Assembly: GCA_028277745.1 (NCBI GenBank)
Contig: JANQFR010000095.1
Span: forward strand, 1-64,000
Direction of reading: 5' to 3'
From: Phycisphaeraceae bacterium
GTDB lineage: Bacteria > Planctomycetota > Phycisphaerae > Phycisphaerales > Phycisphaeraceae
DNA: 64,000 nt
Part shown: positions 26,393 through 34,628 of the stretch, one piece after another
Layout of the letters: every line of letters starts with the position of its first letter
Numbering within the stretch: the stretch's first letter is position 1
Program-made: the position numbers and the translations under genes
Notes under the pieces: model-generated
Seen by the model: the letters and a program-made list of their open reading frames with translations, nothing else
Told to the model about the DNA's origin: nothing
Database searches by the model: none

Positions 26393-27477
26393 CACCGACC
26401 ACACGACCCACCCGCGTGGAGCCATCCGCCCTCAAACACGCTGCGAACCGGCTCCGCTCGCCCCGCGCCGCGGTGGAGATGCAACTGCCCGCGCCTCCCG
26501 ATCGTGATGTGCGGTTGGGCCTTATCGGCGTCGGCGGGATCGCGACCAACGCCCACCTGCCCGCCATCGCCTCGCTCCGCCGCCGGGGCTGGCCGATCCA
26601 GGTGTCGGCGATGTGCGACATCGACCCGGCGCGGCTCGCCGCCGCGGGCCGGCTCTGCCCTGACGCGGCCGCCTACACCGATGCCGACGCCATGATCCGG
26701 CAGGCCGATGTCGACGCCTGGATCATCATGACCTGGCCCCCACTGACCGCGAGCCTCGTGGAGACGGCCATCGAACGAGGACTGCCGATGCTCGTGGAGA
26801 AGCCGGTGTCGCACGACCAACACGTGCTCGAACGGCTGGCGGACCGGGCCGCGGCGCGGGGCGCGGCGGTTCAGGTGGCGTACAACCGCCTGCACCAGCC
26901 CCTGGCCGAGGCGTTTCGACAGAAGGCCGCGGCGATCGGTTCGCCGCGGCACGTCGAGGCTCGGCTCTGGCGTGCCCGCCGGGATGAACCCCTCTTCTAT
27001 GAAGATGTCATGGTGCATCCGATCAGCGCGCTGCGGGTCTGGTTCGGCCCGCTGACCGTCGATGACGTGACGGATTGGCCGGCGGGCGCGACCGGCGGGC
27101 TCCCCGCCGGTCGACGCGCCCGGATGCACGCCGACCGCGCCACCATCCACCTCGACATCCGCCCCGCGGTCGGCCAATACGTCGAGTCGATCGAAGTGCT
27201 CGGTGACGGCGGATCGGTCTCGCTGCACTGTTCCACCTCCAGCCGGTACGGCGAAGACGCCCGGCTCATCGAGCACCGTGACGGTGAAGACCGTGTGCTC
27301 GCCCACCTCTCGCGCGAGCGCGAAACGGGCGTCTACGCCCGCGGCTTCGTCAACCAGATCGCCGCGTTCTGCCAACTCGTCACCCAACCCGACGCCGCCC
27401 CGATCTGCGACCTGCGCCTGGCCGCCGACATCTGGCGCGTGGCCCACGGCATCCAGCATGACGCCGTAGCGCTGTGA
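26389..27477 (+). CDS. Gfo/Idh/MocA-family NAD(P)-dependent oxidoreductase
   Basis: A 362-aa protein. After a 40-residue N-terminal extension comes the Rossmann motif LGLIGVGGIATNAHLPAI, then CDIDPARLAAA. The family EKP motif is present (MLVEKPVSHDQHVLERL), and the C-terminal half is the substrate-binding alpha/beta domain. Such enzymes oxidise or reduce hydroxyls of sugars, inositols or their derivatives. The ATG overlaps the XylR stop by 4 bp, so the regulator probably responds to a sugar handled by this enzyme. The substrate is not readable. The N-terminal extension may mean that the true start is internal, but ATGA coupling favours this one. Confidence 0.85.
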   Translation: MTPTTRPTRVEPSALKHAANRLRSPRAAVEMQLPAPPDRDVRLGLIGVGGIATNAHLPAIASLRRRGWPIQVSAMCDIDPARLAAAGRLCPDAAAYTDADAMIRQADVDAWIIMTWPPLTASLVETAIERGLPMLVEKPVSHDQHVLERLADRAAARGAAVQVAYNRLHQPLAEAFRQKAAAIGSPRHVEARLWRARRDEPLFYEDVMVHPISALRVWFGPLTVDDVTDWPAGATGGLPAGRRARMHADRATIHLDIRPAVGQYVESIEVLGDGGSVSLHCSTSSRYGEDARLIEHRDGEDRVLAHLSRERETGVYARGFVNQIAAFCQLVTQPDAAPICDLRLAADIWRVAHGIQHDAVAL

Positions 27478-27536
27478 TGTCCCGCCTCACCACGACACCG
27501 GCAGGCGGTGAGCGTCATACTGAAGGGGGCGCGGAA

Positions 27537-27590
27537 CCGGCGAGCTACGCCCGCCTGGGCCAGGGCCGCGTAGCGGCCCGGCTAAGCCAA
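27537..27590 (-). repeat. Two-hairpin dispersed intergenic repeat, copy 1
   Basis: A 54-bp unit matching, in inverted orientation and at 52 of 54 positions by eye, the element at 49941-49994. It contains a left stem (here GGCGAGC-TAC-GCCCGCC, one mismatch), a TGGGCCA centre, and a perfect right stem GGGCCGC-GTA-GCGGCCC, ending GGCTAAGCCAA. It lies between the Gfo/Idh gene and the convergent sulfatase gene. Confidence 0.85.
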
Positions 27591-27639
27591 TCCCCGCCGC
27601 TCCAGGAGCAGGAGGCGATACGGATCAGGTAGACGCGCG

Positions 27640-28944
27640 CTAGCCCTGAGGCGACAGTCCGTCGGGGTCGTTGGTGACGCCGCCTTCAACCAGCGGGATC
27701 GGGCCGGCAAGGATCGGATCGTCGGTGTCGCGCATCCAGCGGTCGAGACGAGTGCGCATCTGGTCGAGCACATCGGCCATGTCCGGCCGGGCGGCGAGGT
27801 TGTCGGTCTCGTTCGGGTTGAACACGAGGTCGTAAAGCTCTTCCTGAGCGATCGGGCGGTCGCGCCAACCCAGGCCGAGCAAAGCGTCCTTGGTGGACGA
27901 ATCGTCGCAGTTGGGCAGCACGACATGCGACCGGCCGTCGTACCGTTTAATGTATTTGTACCGCTCGGTGCGTACGCATCGCTTCGGCTCGTAGGCGGCG
28001 TGGTAATTCACCTCGGCGAACACCTCGTCGCGCACGCTTGGGGCATCGTCTCGGACCAGCGGCATGAGGGAGACGCCCTGCAGCCAATCGGGCGGCTCGA
28101 TCTGAACCACATCGCACAAGGTGGGAAACAGGTCGATGTGGGAGACCAGGGCGTCGATGCACCGGCCGCCGGTGAGCCCGCTGCCGGCCGGGCCTCGCAT
28201 CATGAGCAGGACGCCGATGCCGTGATCGGTAAGGCAACACTTCATTTGAGGAAACGCGATGCCGTGGTCAGTGGTGATGATCACGACCGTGTTCTCAGCG
28301 AGGCCGGTGCGGTCGAGCGTATCGAGGATGCGGCCGTAGGCGGTGTCGAGCTGATGGGCCATGGTCGCGTAATCAGCCATGTCCCGCCGGACCTCGGGAG
28401 TGTCGGGCAGGGGCGAGGGGGGCTGCATGTGCCGGGGGTCGTCTTCCGGCTCGTGCGTCGGAAACTTACGGTGCGTCTCGAAAAAACCGACGGAAAGGAA
28501 AAACGGCTGCTCCCGGTCGCGCTGCTCCAGCCACGCCGCGGCGGCGGCCGAGCATCCGTCCCAGTTCCTCTCATCGAGTTGGAGCACCTGGTCGTACCCG
28601 ATCGCGTCGGCCCCGCCGATTTGCGGGCCGGCGATGTGCTGAATGCCGCACAGGGCCGAGGCGTACCCCACGCGGCGCAGCGTGTGAACCAGGTGTTTCG
28701 AGTAGTCATCCAACGACCAGCCGCGGTGCGCGAGCCCGAGCATCCCGGTGTTGTGCGCGTAGCGGCCGGTCAGCAGCGACGCCCGGCTGGGCGAGCAGGT
28801 CGGGTTGGCGCAGAACGCCTGGCGGAACAGCACGCCCCGCTCCGCGAACCGCTGCAGGTTTGGCGTCCGGATCGCGTGGCCGTACGGGGAGATGTAGCGG
28901 CCGGTGTCATGCGAGTGGAGGTAGATGATATTGGGTCGGTTCAT
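27640..28944 (-). CDS. Sulfatase (family S1, FGly-dependent)
   Basis: A 434-aa protein. The N-terminus NIIYLHSHDTGRYISPYG holds metal-binding residues; the usual DD is replaced by HD. The activation motif is C50-S-P-S-R followed by ASLLTGR, where C50 is converted to formylglycine. TTDHGIAFP carries the conserved metal-binding DH. The HDTGRY opening resembles the N-sulfoglucosamine sulfohydrolase-like branch. There is no clear signal peptide, so it may act inside the cell after oligosaccharide import. It lies downstream of a second sulfatase on the same strand. Confidence 0.88.
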   Translation of the reverse strand: MNRPNIIYLHSHDTGRYISPYGHAIRTPNLQRFAERGVLFRQAFCANPTCSPSRASLLTGRYAHNTGMLGLAHRGWSLDDYSKHLVHTLRRVGYASALCGIQHIAGPQIGGADAIGYDQVLQLDERNWDGCSAAAAAWLEQRDREQPFFLSVGFFETHRKFPTHEPEDDPRHMQPPSPLPDTPEVRRDMADYATMAHQLDTAYGRILDTLDRTGLAENTVVIITTDHGIAFPQMKCCLTDHGIGVLLMMRGPAGSGLTGGRCIDALVSHIDLFPTLCDVVQIEPPDWLQGVSLMPLVRDDAPSVRDEVFAEVNYHAAYEPKRCVRTERYKYIKRYDGRSHVVLPNCDDSSTKDALLGLGWRDRPIAQEELYDLVFNPNETDNLAARPDMADVLDQMRTRLDRWMRDTDDPILAGPIPLVEGGVTNDPDGLSPQG

Positions 28945-29106
28945 GGTTTAAAGGATTTAACCACAGAGATCACCGAGGGCACAGAGGAACACAAGAGATA
29001 AAGAAAAGAAAACAGATTTTGTTTTATGCATGGTTTGCATCACAGACTATCCGCTGGTTTTCATCCTCTGTGAACTCTGTGTGCTCTGTGGTGAATTCTT
29101 CTGATC
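28945..29106. repeat. Inverted pair of CACAGAG-type dispersed repeats between the sulfatases
   Basis: At 28959-28990 the top strand reads AACCACAGAG then CACCGAGG and GCACAGAGG. At 29065-29096 the reverse complement appears (CCTCTGTGAACTCTGTG, then CTCTGTGG). The arms face each other across about 75 bp of AT-rich DNA and could form a large stem. A third related copy is at 61271-61299 (CTCTGCGTCCTCTGCGCC). No gene lies in this gap. Confidence 0.75.
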
Positions 29107-30435
29107 TCAAAAACTCGGCAAGGCGAACGTATCGCCCGTGCGTTCGATCCAGTCCGCGGTCAGGTCATTGAGCCGCTTGCGGTGGGCGCGGGCGTGGGCG
29201 TGGTGGGCGAGATTGAGCTGCTCGTAAGGGTCGTCGTTAAGGTTGAACATCAGGTACGGCTGGTGCTCGAAGGCGGCGTACTTCCAGCCGTCGGCGGTGA
29301 CGACGCCGCGCCACGGCAGGTCGACGCTGGGCCCGTGGCCGGTGGGCACGACCGATTGCAGGTACGCCGACCCGGGCTCGTCAGAGCGCCGGCGATCGGG
29401 GAAGAAGCCGCCGGAGTAATCGAACCCCTCCATGGCCGGCGGCGCGTCGATCCCGCACAACCCCAACGACGTGGGCGCGACGTCCACGTGATTGATCAGC
29501 GGGTTGCCGGGCCGCAGCTTCTGGAACCGGTACCGGCTGGGCCCGCCGATGACGAACGGGACGCGGATCGCCTCCTCATAAGGCGTCATCTTCCGGAAGT
29601 GGCCGTGGCTGCCGTGATGATCGCCGTGATCGGAGAAGAACACGATGTAGGTGTGGTCGTCGATCTCCAGCCGCCGCAGGGCTTCACGGACCCGGCCGAG
29701 GTTCCAGTCGAGGTTTTCGATCAGCGCGTAATACCCGGCCAGCTCCCGCCGGGCCTGTTCCCGGATCCGCGGGATATCGGGCACGTTCGGGCGGAGCTGG
29801 ACCCGGCCCGGCGTGTGCCGGCCCATCCACTCGGCCGGGGCGGTGTAGGGGTCGTGCGGCGGCTGGACCGAGAGCGACATGAAAAACGGCTGGTCTTTCC
29901 GCCGTTCGACCTGCTGGATCAGCAGGTCGGTCAGCGCATCGGTCTCGAAGGTGGGCAGGCGGTACTGATCGACGTCGCGGTCGTCCTCGTGGCCGTGGAC
30001 GTAGCAGTCGAACTGGGCGTTGTTGTTCTCGTAGCCGATCCAGGTGTCGAAGCCGCCCCGGCGCTCGCGCGGCACGCGGTGCAGCCCGCCTCGGCCGTCC
30101 CGTTCGTGCCAGCCGTCGAGGTGCCATTTGCCGATCCACGTGGTGTAGTAGCCGGCGTCGCGGAACGCGTGGGCGACCGTCGGCATCTCCGGCGGCATCT
30201 GGTGTTCGTGCCCGGGCACGCAGCGGTGCGGGTACCGGCCGGTCAGGAGCGAGCCGCGGCACGGGCAGCACAGCGGGAACCCCATCACCGCCCGCGTGAA
30301 GTGCGCGCCCTCGGCGGCGAGGCGGTCGATGTGCGGCGTGTGTACGTTCGGATCGCCCGCGCAACCCAAGGCTTGGCCGCGGTGTTGATCTCCGAAAATC
30401 CAGATGACGTTGGGGGCAGGCGTGGACTCGCTCAT
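29107..30435 (-). CDS. Sulfatase (family S1) with cysteine-rich activation motif
   Basis: A 442-aa protein from the ATG at 30435. PNVIWIFGDQHR supplies the N-terminal metal-site region; D-Q-H replaces the more common D-D. The FGly motif is C56-C-P-C-R followed by GSLLTGRYPHR; C56 is the residue to be modified, but C57 and C59 are unusual extra cysteines. FFSDHGDHHGSHG gives the conserved metal-binding DH. GKWHLDGWH is the usual GKWHLG-like block. There is no signal peptide. Only 24 bp separate it from the mmsA-type gene upstream, so read-through is possible. Confidence 0.88.
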   Translation of the reverse strand: MSESTPAPNVIWIFGDQHRGQALGCAGDPNVHTPHIDRLAAEGAHFTRAVMGFPLCCPCRGSLLTGRYPHRCVPGHEHQMPPEMPTVAHAFRDAGYYTTWIGKWHLDGWHERDGRGGLHRVPRERRGGFDTWIGYENNNAQFDCYVHGHEDDRDVDQYRLPTFETDALTDLLIQQVERRKDQPFFMSLSVQPPHDPYTAPAEWMGRHTPGRVQLRPNVPDIPRIREQARRELAGYYALIENLDWNLGRVREALRRLEIDDHTYIVFFSDHGDHHGSHGHFRKMTPYEEAIRVPFVIGGPSRYRFQKLRPGNPLINHVDVAPTSLGLCGIDAPPAMEGFDYSGGFFPDRRRSDEPGSAYLQSVVPTGHGPSVDLPWRGVVTADGWKYAAFEHQPYLMFNLNDDPYEQLNLAHHAHARAHRKRLNDLTADWIERTGDTFALPSF

Positions 30436-30459
30436 GATCCGAGCCAACCTAGCGGCGCT

Positions 30460-31992
30460 TCAGCGGCTCTGCAAACCCGGCCGGCTCCGCCATACCGGGT
30501 CGGCCGAGGCGTCGCCGGCGCCTTTGAACCAACGCGTCAACGTGGTCTTCTGGCGGGTGTGGAAATGGATGCTTTCCACGCCCTGAAGGTGAAGATCGCC
30601 GAAAAACGAACGGTTCCAGCCGGTGAAGGGGAACCACGCCATGGGTGCGGGCACGCCGACGTTGATGCCGATCATCCCCGCGTTAAAACGGTGTTTAAAT
30701 TGTCGGGCGGCGTAGCCGTCGCGCGTGAAGATGGAGGCCCCGTTGCCATAGGCGCAGCCGTCGCCGATGGCGAGGGCCTCTTCGAGATCGTCGGTGCGGA
30801 TCACGCTCAGCACCGGGCCGAAAATCTCCTCGGTCGCCAGCGGCGTGCCCGGCCCGACCCGGTCCACCACGCTGGGCCCGACGACGAAGCCGTCGCCCCC
30901 GGCCTTGGCCCGGCCGTCCAGCGCGACCGTCGCGCCCTGAGCCGGCGCCATCTCCAGGTATCGGCCGATGCGCGCGACCGCGTCGGGGTTGATCAGCGGG
31001 CCCATGTCCGCGTCGCCGCCCCCGTCGGTCGGGCCGGCCTTGAGTCGGTCGGCGTGCGCGCACAGCGCATCGACCAGGGCGTCACCCATATCCCCCACCG
31101 CGACCGCCACGCTGCCAGCCATGCACCGCTGCCCCGCGCAGCCGAACGCCGAACCCGACAACGCCTGCACCGACAGCTCCAGGTTCGCGTCCGGCATGAT
31201 GACCAGGTGATTCTTCGCCCCGCCCGCCGCCTGCACCCGCTTGCCGTGTTGCGTGCCGGTCTCGTAGACGTGGCGGGCGATCGGCGTCGACCCGACAAAC
31301 GACACGGCGCTTACCTGCTCGTGGGTCAGCAACGCGTCAACCGCGGCCTTGTCGCCGTGGACGATGTTGAACACGCCGTCAGGCAGCCCCGCCTCCATGA
31401 GCAGCTCGCCCAACCGCACCGCGCTGAGCGGGACTTTTTCGCTGGGCTTGAGCACGAACGTGTTGCCGCAGGCGATCGCGGTGGGGAACATCCACAGCGG
31501 GACCATGTTCGGGAAGTTGAACGGCGTGATCCCCACGCACACCCCCACCGGATGCCGCACCGTCTCCGCGTCCACGTCCCGCGCGATGTCGGCCAGGGTT
31601 TCGCCCTTCATCAGGCTGGGGACCGAGCAGGCGAACTCCACCATCTCGAGCCCGCGCTGCACCTCGGCCTGCGACTCGGCCAGCGTCTTGCCGTGCTCGC
31701 GGGTGACCAGAGCGGCCAACTCATCAAAGTGGGCGGCGATCAGCTCGCGATAAGCGAACATGACCCGGGCCCGCTGGACCGCCGGCGTCGCCCCCCACGC
31801 CGGCTGCGCCGCCGCCGCGGCCTCGACCGCCGCGTTCACCTGCTCCGGGCCGCACAACGGCGCCCGCGCGATCGGCCGGCCGGTCGACGGGTTGTACACC
31901 GGCCCGAACCGCTCCGCCCCCGACCGGCGCCAAACGCCCCCCACCAGCCAGGGAGCAACCGGGGTTTCATTCAACGCGGTGGTGGACGACAT
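30460..31992 (-). CDS. mmsA: CoA-acylating (methyl)malonate-semialdehyde dehydrogenase
   Basis: A 510-aa aldehyde dehydrogenase with the cofactor-binding GITPFNFPNMVPLWMFP and the catalytic cysteine C290 in GCAGQRCMAGS, both diagnostic of MmsA/IolA enzymes. It converts malonate semialdehyde (from beta-alanine) or methylmalonate semialdehyde to acetyl-CoA or propionyl-CoA with NAD and CoA. It is divergent from the beta-ureidopropionase gene 197 bp away, and the window contains the other steps of reductive pyrimidine breakdown. It therefore probably takes the final step. An alternative role in inositol or valine catabolism cannot be excluded. Confidence 0.92.
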   Translation of the reverse strand: MSSTTALNETPVAPWLVGGVWRRSGAERFGPVYNPSTGRPIARAPLCGPEQVNAAVEAAAAAQPAWGATPAVQRARVMFAYRELIAAHFDELAALVTREHGKTLAESQAEVQRGLEMVEFACSVPSLMKGETLADIARDVDAETVRHPVGVCVGITPFNFPNMVPLWMFPTAIACGNTFVLKPSEKVPLSAVRLGELLMEAGLPDGVFNIVHGDKAAVDALLTHEQVSAVSFVGSTPIARHVYETGTQHGKRVQAAGGAKNHLVIMPDANLELSVQALSGSAFGCAGQRCMAGSVAVAVGDMGDALVDALCAHADRLKAGPTDGGGDADMGPLINPDAVARIGRYLEMAPAQGATVALDGRAKAGGDGFVVGPSVVDRVGPGTPLATEEIFGPVLSVIRTDDLEEALAIGDGCAYGNGASIFTRDGYAARQFKHRFNAGMIGINVGVPAPMAWFPFTGWNRSFFGDLHLQGVESIHFHTRQKTTLTRWFKGAGDASADPVWRSRPGLQSR

Positions 31993-32141
31993 ATGGGCCT
32001 TTCAATACGGATGACCTGGTTTCAATCGAACGGTTCATCGACTTCTGGACGGACCATGCACCTGCCGCGACAGCCCGGCCCTGCGGGCCGACGCTAAACG
32101 ATCGAATCACGAAAATAATACTGGAACGCCCAAACCCAACC

Positions 32142-32169
32142 CTGATATGGTATCGCGTTTGGCCAAACG
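32142..32169 (+). promoter_or_regulatory. Palindromes in the divergent mmsA / ureidopropionase promoter region
   Basis: CTGATA-TGG-TATCG at 32142-32155 contains GATA-N3-TATC. Immediately after it is a 14-bp perfect palindrome CGTTTGG/CCAAACG (32156-32169), about 20 bp before the downstream ATG. Two stacked inverted repeats in a 197-bp divergent region are good operator candidates. The first resembles the repeats at the GntR/LacI promoters. Confidence 0.5.
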
Positions 32170-32189
32170 ACCGCCGGAGTACACCCGCC

Positions 32190-33062
32190 ATGCCCAGAAC
32201 CGTCCGCGGCGCCCTGATCCAGGCCACGCTCTGCGAGCCGACGACCTCCCCGGTCGACAAGATCAAGCAAGCCATGATCGACAAGCACGTTGACCTGATC
32301 GCCCGCGCCGCCGGCCAGGGCGCCGAGGTGGTCTGCCTGCAGGAGCTCTTCTACGGCCCCTACTTCTGCGCCGAGCAGGACGCCAAGTGGTACAGCCTCA
32401 CCGAGCCGGTCCCCGACGGGCCGACCACCCAGCTCATGATCGACCTGGCCCGCAAGCACCGCATCGTGCTTGTCGTCCCGGTCTACGAAGAAGACATGAC
32501 CGGGGTGTACTACAACACCGCGAGCGTCATCGACGCCGACGGGACCTACCTCGGCAAGTTCCGCAAGATCCACATCCCCCATTGCGAGCCGGGATTCTGG
32601 GAGAAGTTCTACTTCCGCCCCGGCAACCTGGGCTACCCGGTCTTCGACACCAAGGTCGGCAAGGTCGGCGTCTACATCTGCTACGACCGCCACTTCCCCG
32701 ACGGCGCCCGGTGCCTCGGGCTCAACGGCGCCGAGATCGTCTTCAACCCCTCCGCGACCGTTGCCGGATTGAGCGAATACCTGTGGAAGCTTGAGCAGCC
32801 CGCCCACGCCGTCGCCAATCAGTACTTCGTCGGCGCCATTAATCGCCCCGGGTTTGAAGACCCTTGGCGGATCGGGGAGTTCTACGGCCAGTCGTACTTC
32901 TGCGACCCGCGCGGCCAGTTCGTCGCGGTCAGCGATCAACGCACCGCAGACGACATCGTCATCGCCGACCTGGACCTCGACCTGATCCGCGAGGTCCGTA
33001 ACGTCTGGCAGTTCTTCCGCGACCGGCGCCCCGAGACCTACGGCGCGATCACCCAGCCCTGA
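32190..33062 (+). CDS. Beta-ureidopropionase (N-carbamoyl-beta-alanine amidohydrolase), nitrilase superfamily
   Basis: A 290-aa protein of the carbon-nitrogen hydrolase fold with catalytic triad E52 (CLQELFY), K126 (KFRKIHIPH) and C164 (VYICYDRHFPD). It hydrolyses N-carbamoyl-beta-alanine to beta-alanine, CO2 and ammonia, the third step of reductive uracil/thymine degradation. HCEPGFWEKFYFRPG matches the beta-ureidopropionase/N-carbamylputrescine amidase branch. Context with PreA, dihydropyrimidinase and an AGXT2-like aminotransferase favours the former. It begins the rightward operon, with GGAG about 10 nt before the ATG. Confidence 0.85.
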   Translation: MPRTVRGALIQATLCEPTTSPVDKIKQAMIDKHVDLIARAAGQGAEVVCLQELFYGPYFCAEQDAKWYSLTEPVPDGPTTQLMIDLARKHRIVLVVPVYEEDMTGVYYNTASVIDADGTYLGKFRKIHIPHCEPGFWEKFYFRPGNLGYPVFDTKVGKVGVYICYDRHFPDGARCLGLNGAEIVFNPSATVAGLSEYLWKLEQPAHAVANQYFVGAINRPGFEDPWRIGEFYGQSYFCDPRGQFVAVSDQRTADDIVIADLDLDLIREVRNVWQFFRDRRPETYGAITQP

Positions 33063-33070
33063 CCCACGCG

Positions 33071-33277
33071 ATGGCTGAACCTCGACCTTCATCCGACATC
33101 CTGTACGGCCTGGACGATCGGCCGCCCCTGGGCAGGGCCGTGGTCCTCGGACTGCTACTCGATAATCTCATCCCCGGCACACCGGAAAAGCGCGGACTCA
33201 AAGTCAGGCCCTCCACCCTTGTCTCCGAGGCCGACGACATCGATATCGTCCCCGACCCGCAGGCGGACCGATCATGA
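33071..33277 (+). pseudogene. Remnant of an NCS2 (uracil/xanthine) permease with in-frame internal deletion
   Basis: An intact 68-codon frame. Its first 28 residues (DILYGLDDRPPLGRAVVLGL) read like the N-terminus of nucleobase:cation symporter-2 permeases. The next (LLDNLIPGTPEKRGLKVRP) read like the end of the last helix and cytoplasmic C-terminus of the same family. The roughly 400 intervening residues with all transport helices are missing, and the join keeps frame. It starts 8 bp after the ureidopropionase stop and its stop overlaps the aminotransferase start (ATGA). It thus occupies a full gene position in the operon, where a pyrimidine importer would be expected. It cannot transport. 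The family assignment is by motif memory only. Confidence 0.55.
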
Positions 33278-34626
33278 AAACAATCCCGCTGCCTCAATTC
33301 GACCATCGGCCCGCTCCCTACCGCGGCCCGTCGCGCGACGAGGTCATCGCCCTGCGCAAACAGTACCTTTCTCCCGGGCTCGTCACGTATTACCGGGAGC
33401 CCTTGATGATCGTCGAGGGCAAGATGCAATACGTCTACGACGAACAGGGCCGGCGTTACCTCGACGCCTTCGCCGGCATCGTCACCATCTCCGTCGGCCA
33501 CGCCCACCCTAAAATCATTGAAAAAGTCAAAGCTCAAACCAGTCAACTCCAACACACCACCACCATCTACCTGCACCCGACGATTGGTGAATTCGCCCGG
33601 GAGCTCGCGTCCAAAACGCCCGGCGATCTGGACGTGACCTATTTCACCAATTCCGGCAGCGAAGCCAACGAGCTCGCGGTCCTCGCCAGCCGAGAACACA
33701 CCGGCCGGCACGACGTGATCGCCCTGCGCAACGCCTATCACGGCGGGACCGCCACAACGATGGGCCTCACCGCGCACGGCACCTGGAAATTCAAGTCCAA
33801 CCAGGCCCCTTCCATCCGCCACACCAACGCGGGCTACTGCTACCGATGTCCGTACGGCTTGAGCTATCCATCGTGCGGCCTGAAGTGTGCGCATGATGTT
33901 AAAAACGTGATCCAATACGAAACCTCGGGCGAAATCGCATGTTTTATCGGGGAACCGATCCAGGGTGTGGGCGGCGTGGTGACCCCGCCCAAAGAGTTTT
34001 TCCAGATCGTTTACGACATCGTCCGCGAGCACGGCGGGCTGTGCATCGCCGACGAGGTGCAAGGCGGGTTCGGTCGAACCGGCCGGCATTACTGGGCGCA
34101 CCAGAACTGGGGCGTCGTCCCGGACGTCATCACCATGGCCAAGGGCATCGGCAACGGCGCCCCGCTGGGGGCGATGAGCACGACCTCGCCGATCGCGGCC
34201 GCGCTGGCCAACCGCATCCACTTCAACACCTACGGCGGCAACCCCGTCTCCGTGACCCAGGGCCTGGCCACGCTTGAAGTGATCGATGAAGATCATATCC
34301 AGGAAAACGCTCACGTCGTCGGGACACGATTAAAGGAAGGCCTGCTCGAACTCGCGGATAAGCACGCGCTCATCGGCGAGGTCCGCGGGATGGGTCTGAT
34401 GCTGGGCGTCGAGCTGGTGCGGGACCGGCAGAGCAAAGAGCCGGCGGCCGCCGAAACGGCGGACCTGCTGGAGCGGGCGAAAGAGATGGGCCTGTTGCTG
34501 GGCAAGGGCGGGCTGTACGGGAACGTGCTGCGGATCAAGCCGCCGATGTGCATGACTGCGGACGACGCCGACTTCATCCTCGCGGTCCTGGACGAGGCGT
34601 TGGAAGACACAAACAATCAGGCATAA
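33274..34626 (+). CDS. Class III aminotransferase, AGXT2-like (beta-alanine / 3-aminoisobutyrate to pyruvate or glyoxylate)
   Basis: A 450-aa PLP enzyme with NSGSEANE, AYHGGTATTMGLT, CIADEVQGGFGRTG and PLP lysine K290 in TMAKGIGNGAP. The sequence closely follows mammalian AGXT2, including the C-terminal MGLLLGKGGLYGNVLRIKP. Four cysteines (C189, C192, C201, C205) occupy the segment where AGXT2 also has a cysteine cluster. It most likely transaminates beta-alanine to malonate semialdehyde, linking beta-ureidopropionase to the mmsA product. The start overlaps the permease-remnant stop by 4 bp. Confidence 0.85.
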   Translation: MKTIPLPQFDHRPAPYRGPSRDEVIALRKQYLSPGLVTYYREPLMIVEGKMQYVYDEQGRRYLDAFAGIVTISVGHAHPKIIEKVKAQTSQLQHTTTIYLHPTIGEFARELASKTPGDLDVTYFTNSGSEANELAVLASREHTGRHDVIALRNAYHGGTATTMGLTAHGTWKFKSNQAPSIRHTNAGYCYRCPYGLSYPSCGLKCAHDVKNVIQYETSGEIACFIGEPIQGVGGVVTPPKEFFQIVYDIVREHGGLCIADEVQGGFGRTGRHYWAHQNWGVVPDVITMAKGIGNGAPLGAMSTTSPIAAALANRIHFNTYGGNPVSVTQGLATLEVIDEDHIQENAHVVGTRLKEGLLELADKHALIGEVRGMGLMLGVELVRDRQSKEPAAAETADLLERAKEMGLLLGKGGLYGNVLRIKPPMCMTADDADFILAVLDEALEDTNNQA

Positions 34627-34628
34627 AG

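Noticed and set aside
29182..32097. 971-codon rightward frame covering the sulfatase and mmsA region
   Set aside because: It runs antisense to two genes with unmistakable active-site motifs and shows no motif of its own.
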